The notes under the pieces: generated by a model
Told to the model about the DNA's origin: nothing
What the model saw: the letters and a program-made list of their open reading frames with translations, nothing else
Database searches by the model: none
Program-made: the position numbers and the translations under genes
Assembly (NCBI GenBank): GCA_027943335.1
Contig: BSBK01009257.1
Coordinates: 248,001-312,000, forward strand
Reading direction: 5' to 3'
DNA: 64,000 nt
Origin: Chamaecyparis obtusa
Lineage: Eukaryota; Streptophyta; Pinopsida; Cupressales; Cupressaceae
Part shown: positions 56,650-64,000 of the stretch, piece by piece
How positions within the stretch are numbered: the stretch's first letter is position 1
How the letters are laid out: each line of letters opens with the position of its first letter

Positions 56650-59600
56650 AGCTAGATCCTTGTTAAAATAAAAGATTCTACGGGACAAGGTTTTCTCCTA
56701 CATAATAGTTCTGTGCTAATGGGTTTTTGGTAGTACTATTTTAACAACTAGAATTAAAAGACTTACAAAATATAATATTTTATTCATGTACTTATTAAAT
56801 ATGGGATTTTTTTAAGAATGTCTTGTTGGTCTTTATAATTCTATCATATATATATATATATGGGTCAATTTCTCTTGTCGTCACTTGTTAGGGCTCATTA
56901 TGGGTGGGCTGATACAATCGCGATATATCATTGGAAGGCTAGCCCAACCTACCAATGATTGACTTTATTGATCTACTGGGCGAACCTAGTGAACCACCAA
57001 ACCTACTCCCCAAACCCTTCCATCCCCCTACAGTAGAGATGTAAGTCTTGGGCAACTACTCAAGGGAAGTTTCTCGAGGCTATTGGTATAAGTTATCTCA
57101 ATGTTGTATGTTAGTGTCGACAAAAGGTGATGATGGGCTTTCTTCTTGGCTTCTGCCAGGGTCTTCGCTCCATAGATTTCCTACCACCACTTCTCTACAG
57201 TCTTTAACAAATCCCTTATAATAGTAGGGGATCCTTCACATTGGAACAACTCGATTTTGAATGAGAAGGCACACTAGATCCACTACCCTAATAGTACTCA
57301 ACTCATAACTTTTGCCCATATTTGATTCCATCGTTGGTTCCAACACAGTTTATTTGTTCAACCTCCAAGTTTTGTTGTAATGAGGAATCCACAGTCTTTG
57401 TTTTTGCTAAATTTGGAGTGGTCGTTGAAGGAGTCATCTCCCCTTCTTCGAAGGCATCTCTTTCAATGTTTGGATGGATAGTTAAGATCCCTTTGACTAG
57501 AAGGGTGAGTATTCTAAGAATAAATGATAGGACGAGTCCTATGATCTAGTAAAGGGCTTGTGACAAATCTCTAAACCAGCCCACAAGAAGTCTTGTTGTG
57601 GCTTGTTAGGGCCCACCCAACCCTTCCACCTACCCAACCACCCATTGAAAGCACTCTTTCTTAAGAACAACATTGGGCATGAGTTGATCTACTAGGCTTC
57701 ATTGGTAGCTAGCTCCTTTCTCCAATTGCTTGGAAGAATTGATCCAATCAAAAGGCTTTTGTCACATAATTCCTTTTATTGGTTGGTACTTGATCAATTG
57801 CATTTGCTTGGTTATTGGGGAACTAAGCGAATCAAGAATGAATCATTGACAATAATATGCCAACTTAGGAAACACTATCATCCACCCCCACCTCTTTATA
57901 TTAGTTTATTCCATAAATATAAAAATATTTCTCTATCCTATTCCATTAACATCGACATACAATGATATTTTAGAGCCCTTTGCCCCCGAAATCATGATTC
58001 CTTCCCACCCCGCCCCTACTATTCTAAGGGTAGTGGTTGATAGGTAATGTCGTATCTAAGTAGCTACGGTTAGAGCAATTGATCAATCGAGAAGGGTTAA
58101 CTTAGATCTACCAACTCATTTGGATAGAGTTAGCTAAGAGGCTAAGTACTGAGTAGGACTAGAAAGCCAATCATAAGCTAGCCCTCCTTTTCTAAGAGGC
58201 ATGCATAAATGATAATTCTAGTTATGGGTGGGGAGTTATAACGCTTATTAACACTACCATAATTCAAATGAAGGAAAGGGTGCACTTGCACATAGAAATC
58301 ATAGTCGCCCCAAGTCATCTGCCTCCCCCCTGGGCCCTCCCCTCCATAATTATATCTTCTTGGGATTGTTACTTTGGGTCAGAGGGCCCCTACTATTCTA
58401 TGGTAATGGTGGGTGGAGGAGATAGTCGATGTGGAGGGCCCCTACAATTTCCAACAATATCTATAATATTATTTTAATATTATCTATAATATTATTTTAA
58501 TATCTATAATCATTTGCTAAGATAATATTATTTTATTATTTCCAATAAATTGACATTCATTAGTTAAGGAATCACTTAACTTAGAAAAATAGAATTTATA
58601 TAGAAAATAATCTATAATAATAGCTTATTGAGTATTATCTATTAGCATAAAAACTATATTATTTGTTTTACTCTATATAGAGTGTCATGAAAAATTAGCT
58701 TATGATATTGAAGAGATATGATGAAATTCTAAATAAAAACTATTTAAAGTGTTGGGTAATGACAACAAAGAAAAGAATAGAATAATTCTTATCTAATCTC
58801 ACCTTTTGGAATAACATTTACTATGAAGTTTGTATTATTTTCTTCTAGCAATAAGAATACCAATACCTTGCCTTGTGAATGTTTCCTTGGCATATTGTGA
58901 AGGTTTTATCACATAAATTTTTGTCTTGTGTGTTATTTTGTTATTCCATTTCATTTTCTTTGTCACTTCTTTTCAACTAATTTGTGCTACATTTTTTGAT
59001 TATTCATTCTTGAATTTTTATTTTACAAACCTTGGTTTCAAGATATTGAACTTGGTTTGTTCTTTAGTCAAAAGACAAAAACCCTTCCAGCCATTAGTTT
59101 TGTGGGTGAAATCCCATGTAATCGATTAAATAGATTCATATGGAGTTCATTATTGTACTAAAAAATTATGCCATTTAAAATTTTGTAGTATTTCGGAATT
59201 ATATTTCTATATTTTGTCAACTTTCTATATTACAAATTTATTGAAGTTGCAGGTAAAGATACTTTTTAAGAAAATATTTATTTTTATTATGTCATCATTT
59301 TATATTATATTCTTATGTTTAAAATGTTATCCATTCTCTAAATGAGGACATCATAAGTGATGAAGTGTTGTATTGAATATTATTTGTAAGAGTTTGGTGT
59401 GTATTATAGCCAGTTGTAACTTATAAAGAGGTCGGATTGGAACTTATGAAGGTATAATGAAGGATGCGGGTTAGTTGAAAGGTAGTCATCAGTTATAGAT
59501 GACTAATATTATGACTATTCATCTATAATCAACTTTAAAGAAGTTCATAGGTTATAAAGAATACTGATCAAGGTAAATGTCCATTTTTGTACATGTATAT

Positions 59601-60190
59601 ACCAAACTTGAAATACCTAGTCAACCATTGACACCAAGGAAAATAACTTCTATGGTTTCTGCTTCATTGGCTCTATCCATGGTCTCACACAACCACCTTA
59701 TCACAAAAGCAAGTTGAGTTGAAAAAGATTTGTCCAAACATTTATTGTTGATGCCATCCATATTTCTACAAATAATGATAGATGATTTGTCACCCTTGTC
59801 ATGCTTTAACTCTATCATCTCTATTACATAAACTACAAGCTTTGTAACACAAACACCTCATTATGGTTATAAATAGAGAGTCCCATAAGTAATATTTGTG
59901 TTTGTATGTTAATGAAAGATCAGTTTTGTATGATGTAGCATACACTTATATACTTTGTTTTTTGTATTATGCAATGTATTTTCTGCATGTTGTTATGCTT
60001 TCATGTTTTATATTCTAAAAACCATATAGAAGAGAAATGGATTGATTTATCGAACTTTTGATGTACATGAGAGTCTTCAAGGATCGAAGGTTAACAAACT
60101 TTACATTTTAAATATAGCATCTTAAATTGTATCCTTAACATTTTCACATTCTATTTTGGCACCTACTTTAGTATGCTTTCTTCTAAATTA
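56650..60190. other. AT-rich intergenic or intronic sequence, no supported gene
   Basis: 56860-58450 is more GC-rich and anonymous; short phrases such as 'CTTGTTAGGGC(T/C)CA' occur near 56886 and 57602. 58450-58560 has repeated 'ATCTATAATATTATTTTAAT'. No LRR-coding exons were found on the minus strand. Confidence 0.5.
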
Positions 60191-60269
60191 TTTTAAGTCT
60201 ACTTGTGTCCTATGCTACCATATAATTTAATTGCTAAGCTTGCAACTTAATTGTCATTAGATGGTAATT

Positions 60270-61100
60270 CTAAGACTAGGTCCTATATTTTTAAACCTTG
60301 ACACATTATTACACCTTTTGTTGGTCACCTTTTTAGTGAACTTGGGCATCTTTTGTCATAGTGCCTCCAAAAGGGGCCCAAATTTAAAAATGTGTAATTT
60401 TTTAACTCTATCGTTTGTGATTTGATTTCGATATTTTTAGTTGATCATTGGTTGTTGACCTACATTTGAAAATACATTGTGATCCCTAAATAAAGTACAT
60501 CTTCTCTCATTCATAAGGTCTAAGAGGCAATTAAGCAGATCTAATATTATTAAGAAAGTTCAAGTATAGATTCATGTTTTTCATTAATGTTTGTTATGTT
60601 ACTACTTTAATACTTGAAATAATTTCATAAAGATAATTTTATCAACACCTTTTATGTGAAACTCCATCAGATAGTTGATACCTAAGGTATCATCATTTGA
60701 TTTTAGCAATTTATCATTTTTTGGCCTTCATCCTTCCATATGTTACACTCTTTCACTCATCACTCATCGTAGATTTTATGGAGGCGGGGACACCAACATA
60801 AGGTTTGACTTAGGCAAGTCCCTATATAACACAATCACATTCCTCAATTTTTACGTGTGAAAGTCTACATCTGACTATAAAAATATACATAAGGATGAAA
60901 TAAACTATTATGAGTTACAATAAAATTCGAACATACAAACTAACCTAGACTAAGGAGGAGGGTGTCTAAGTCATTCTATTTTGGGCTAGATTTCAAGGAG
61001 ACAACATTTCTAAACCTCGCAACTTTATTTATACTCATTTTTCTAGTTTCAAACACCTTCATCCTATAATGTGTAGCCCCCATATCTGTCACATCTTGCT
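60270..61100. repeat. diverged direct repeat, copy 1
   Basis: It is colinear with 62050-62900. Matching phrases are 'TAGTGCCTCCAAAAGGGG', 'TTTGTGATTTGATTT', 'ACACCAACATAAGGTTTGAC' and 'GTGTGAAAGTCTACAT'. It could be an old LTR pair or a duplicated repeat. No termini, primer site or tract was identified. Confidence 0.6.
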
Positions 61101-62049
61101 TTTGTTTTCAAATCTAGGTTCATCTTTGTATCTCTCTTCCAAATCTTTCTTGATGTGTCTAATTGCATTTTCGTAATTTGTTGTTATTATTGAAATATAT
61201 CATTTTATACTAGTAACTCTAGATCTCTCACACACACTTCACAATGTCATTTCTATTGTAACAGAGAAACAAAATCCAACTGTTTATATCTTGTTTAAGA
61301 AGTGTAGTTGGACCCATTGAAATTCCAATGCTATGATTTTAATGGTTGAGATCTTAGATTTCATTCATAGGCCTATGATTTTATTTCCATTTTTGGTGAA
61401 CCTGACTTATACATGAATATCTTTTGACTTACATCACATGCACTTTGCATAATTTGATTTGTTTGTATTCTTGCATAATTATTAATTAGTTGCATTTATC
61501 AAGATAATTATTTACAAAATGAAATATTTCATTACATACTATTTACATTGGTACCTTGCCTCTTCATTTATCACATAAAGAGAATTAAAGACCTTAGGTT
61601 TCCACAGTCCATGTTGATATAATTTGAGCTTCTAGATTTGAATGTGTATATTTTGTTCTTGATGTTTTAAATCATACTCTATAATTCCTAATCAAGATAG
61701 TGAGCTAGAGAAGAGAGAATCAAATATATTAAATAAGAGCCCCAAACTAACTCATATGTTACTATCTACTAACATGAATAAATGGTCTTATATACTAGAG
61801 ACCAATAAACGGGCACCACTATCAAGCAAGGATAATTTGGAGAGAAAGCAAGATAACGTTACTTCCATTGACAATATTTCCAATGAAAATTAGTAGAATC
61901 CATAAATAGTGTCTTAAATTGTATCCCATCACAAACTCATGCTCTATTAGAGGTCCTTAATTTGATATACCTCTCCTAGATTGTACCAAGCCTATTTGGG
62001 CCTTATCATATCCTACTATTTTCATTTGTCAAGATTTAGATTAGATCCT
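61101..62049. other. sequence between the two direct repeats, no supported gene
   Basis: AT-rich, no domain recognised in any frame. Confidence 0.5.
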
Positions 62050-62900
62050 ATTTACTAGGTCCTACAACTTTTCCATTTCTCTTTTTATTTGTTCCTTTTT
62101 GAGTGGAATATGGCACCTACCTCCCTAATTCTTGTGGACTAAACTATCTATCATTCTAGTGCCTCCAAAGGGGTCTAAATTTGAATATTTTCAAGTGTCA
62201 ATTCCCACTATTTGTGATCTAATTTTAATATTCTCATTTGACTGTTAGAAGTTGGCCTAAACTAAGAAATAGCTTGAGAAGACTAAAGAAAGAAATTATT
62301 TATCTTTCACAAACTTAACTAGCTGATTCCCAAGTTACAAGTTACAATTCAAACATTCCTAATTTCATTATCAAGAGCATTTTTTAGTACAAGGAGCAAC
62401 TAGCTACAATAATCAGTCTTCAAGTTTGATTTCACCACCATTATAAAACCTATGGCATTCCTTTATAATTTATCCTATCCTAACATGGGTAAGCTCTCCT
62501 TCCACAACATCATAGTTATTGTGGAAGTGAGAACACCAACATAAGATTTAACTTTGGAAAGACCTTATAAAACATAACACTTTCCCTCTTCTATGCGTGA
62601 GGTTACATATTCAACAATAAAAGCTACAAATTTGCACAAAGCAGTCTGAGATGCATAGTCTCATACTTTGTATAGGTAAAAACCCCTAGACTACCAATTA
62701 GCTCACTTCTCTGACATTTCTAGCTAAATTTTAGAAGAAATGATCTATAGAGCTCCCTAATCCAAAATCTAAAGCCTAAACTATTGAAGACACCCTTATG
62801 GCTAGGGTGCCAATCTTCACAATCTAACAGTTTTAGCTCCATATTTTAGCTATAGGTTCCTCTCTATATCGAGCATTTCCAGATCTATACTTTTGTGTTT
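62050..62900. repeat. diverged direct repeat, copy 2
   Basis: 'TAGTGCCTCCAAAGGGG', 'TTTGTGATCTAATTT', 'ACACCAACATAAGATTTAAC' and 'GCGTGAGGTTACAT' occur in the same order and with similar spacing as in 60270-61100, offset by about 1.75-1.8 kb. Confidence 0.6.
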
Positions 62901-64000
62901 GCTTCCAATACTATATCATTATTTTTATGTTGAATATTGTCAAATTGCTATCATTTCACATAGATCTTGCATAATTATAATCATATCATATCAAAGACAA
63001 CTCCTTAAAAGAGGAAACAATAAGTGAAAGTGTTATTCCCTCCTTTCGAGTGAAGTTGAACAATTTTGGTTGTTCCCCAGTAAAAGAATTCAATTAATAA
63101 ATTAGACATAGTAAATGAATAAGATCTTAGTTTTCATTCGTAAACTAAGACTCCTATTTTCCATTATAACACTACATAATTCAAATAAAAGTCTCACAAT
63201 TTTTTTTGTCATAATTAGAAAGGAAAGAAAATACCATAATTTATAAAAGTTTAATTAAAAATTCAAAACAACAAGAATCAACTCCAACAAAACAAAATAA
63301 CAACAACAATAGCAACACCACTAAGCTACGAGTCAAGAATATAAATTGAACTAACTCACATTTGATTCACATATACTACTCATTATGAAATAACTTGATT
63401 TGACATCTTAAAATTCAATTATACCGCCAAACTATTGATATATTTTTTTTTTTAATGGTACCATTAGTCCATTTCTCATAACTATATATATTAATCACAA
63501 TGACAATTAAACATAAAAAACAACACTATATAAGAACTCACATTGTGGATCTCTGCAAGAGAATCTTCTTTGAAGAAGAGATTGATCACTGGAGACAATT
63601 CATTTTCAACAGAAACATGTAAATTTCAGTAGCTGCCGACATATTAAATCATATGTTTACATAGAAGAACTGAAGTCAATTATAATAAAATAAATTTTTA
63701 CAGATACCGTTCAAAAAGTCAGATAGATTAGAAGCGAACCTTGCATTAGAAACATTGCTGTCAAATGAGTTTTGTATCAAATTTCTGTGCATTGTAACGA
63801 CTACAATAGTTAAGCATAAAAATATAGAAGATACAATTCACATCAAAAGAAAAGAAAAACCATATGAAAACACAAGTCTGAAAAAGGAGATCTAATTAGT
63901 GTGTTTGATTTTCAACCACTCTTCCAAACATAAACAAACTAAGTATTGGATTCCATAATTTCAAAGGTAGATTAGTTCTTTAAAATATTTTATTAACAAA
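62901..64000. other. AT-rich sequence, no supported gene
   Basis: No recognisable coding or structural feature to the end of the window. Confidence 0.5.

Overview
The window reads as nuclear DNA of a seed plant with a large, repeat-choked genome, most likely a gymnosperm. It is AT-rich, almost every kilobase belongs to a decayed plant transposon, and the only clearly open gene is a plant receptor kinase split by introns. Organism assignment is inference; no marker gene fixes the species.

Layout. 1-3.7 kb holds a degenerate L1-type LINE (minus strand). 3.7-46.3 kb is a nested stack of transposons whose borders can mostly be read from target-site duplications (TSDs). A gag-pol fragment of a Ty3 element (plus strand) is split at about 4381/45304 by a short LTR element, here called B (4382-45303). 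Inside B's tiny internal region sits a second LTR element, A (5336-32235, TSD CACAT), which carries only a gag-like frame. Element A is split by a full-length Ty3 chromovirus (7306-15316, TSD ATCAA, primer site and polypurine tract visible) and by a 12-kb CACTA transposon (17585-29629, TSD GTT). The right LTR of B is split by a second 12-kb DNA transposon (33167-45240, TSD TATATATA) that I cannot place in a superfamily. Removing the insertions leaves B at about 1.9 kb and A at about 6.8 kb, which supports the reconstruction.

The CACTA element retains the C-terminal part of a TNP2-type transposase, a TNPA/Ptta-like multi-exon gene, a captured SET-domain-like frame with one nonsense codon, an antisense PPR fragment and a near-perfect 392-bp hairpin. 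The unclassified transposon is the most unusual object here. It has a broken transposase-like reading frame, about 18 copies of a 160-bp unit in which each unit forms two hairpins, flanking GA tracts and ATATCCGATAT palindromes, a 68-bp copy of its own transposase exon beside the array, three tandem 355-358-bp coding-like repeats, and an antisense gene with mini-exons.

From 46.6 to 52.7 kb there are two related Ty1/copia 5' ends, one carrying a tandem cluster of tRNA-derived SINE-like units. From 52.9 to 56.6 kb (minus strand) are eight exons of an LRR-VIII-type receptor kinase (malectin-like domain, transmembrane segment, intact kinase). They join in frame over 580 codons; the upstream LRR exons are not visible. 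A degenerate copy of its last exon lies at 49.5-49.8 kb. The rest (56.7-64 kb) is AT-rich sequence with diverged direct repeats and no gene I can support.
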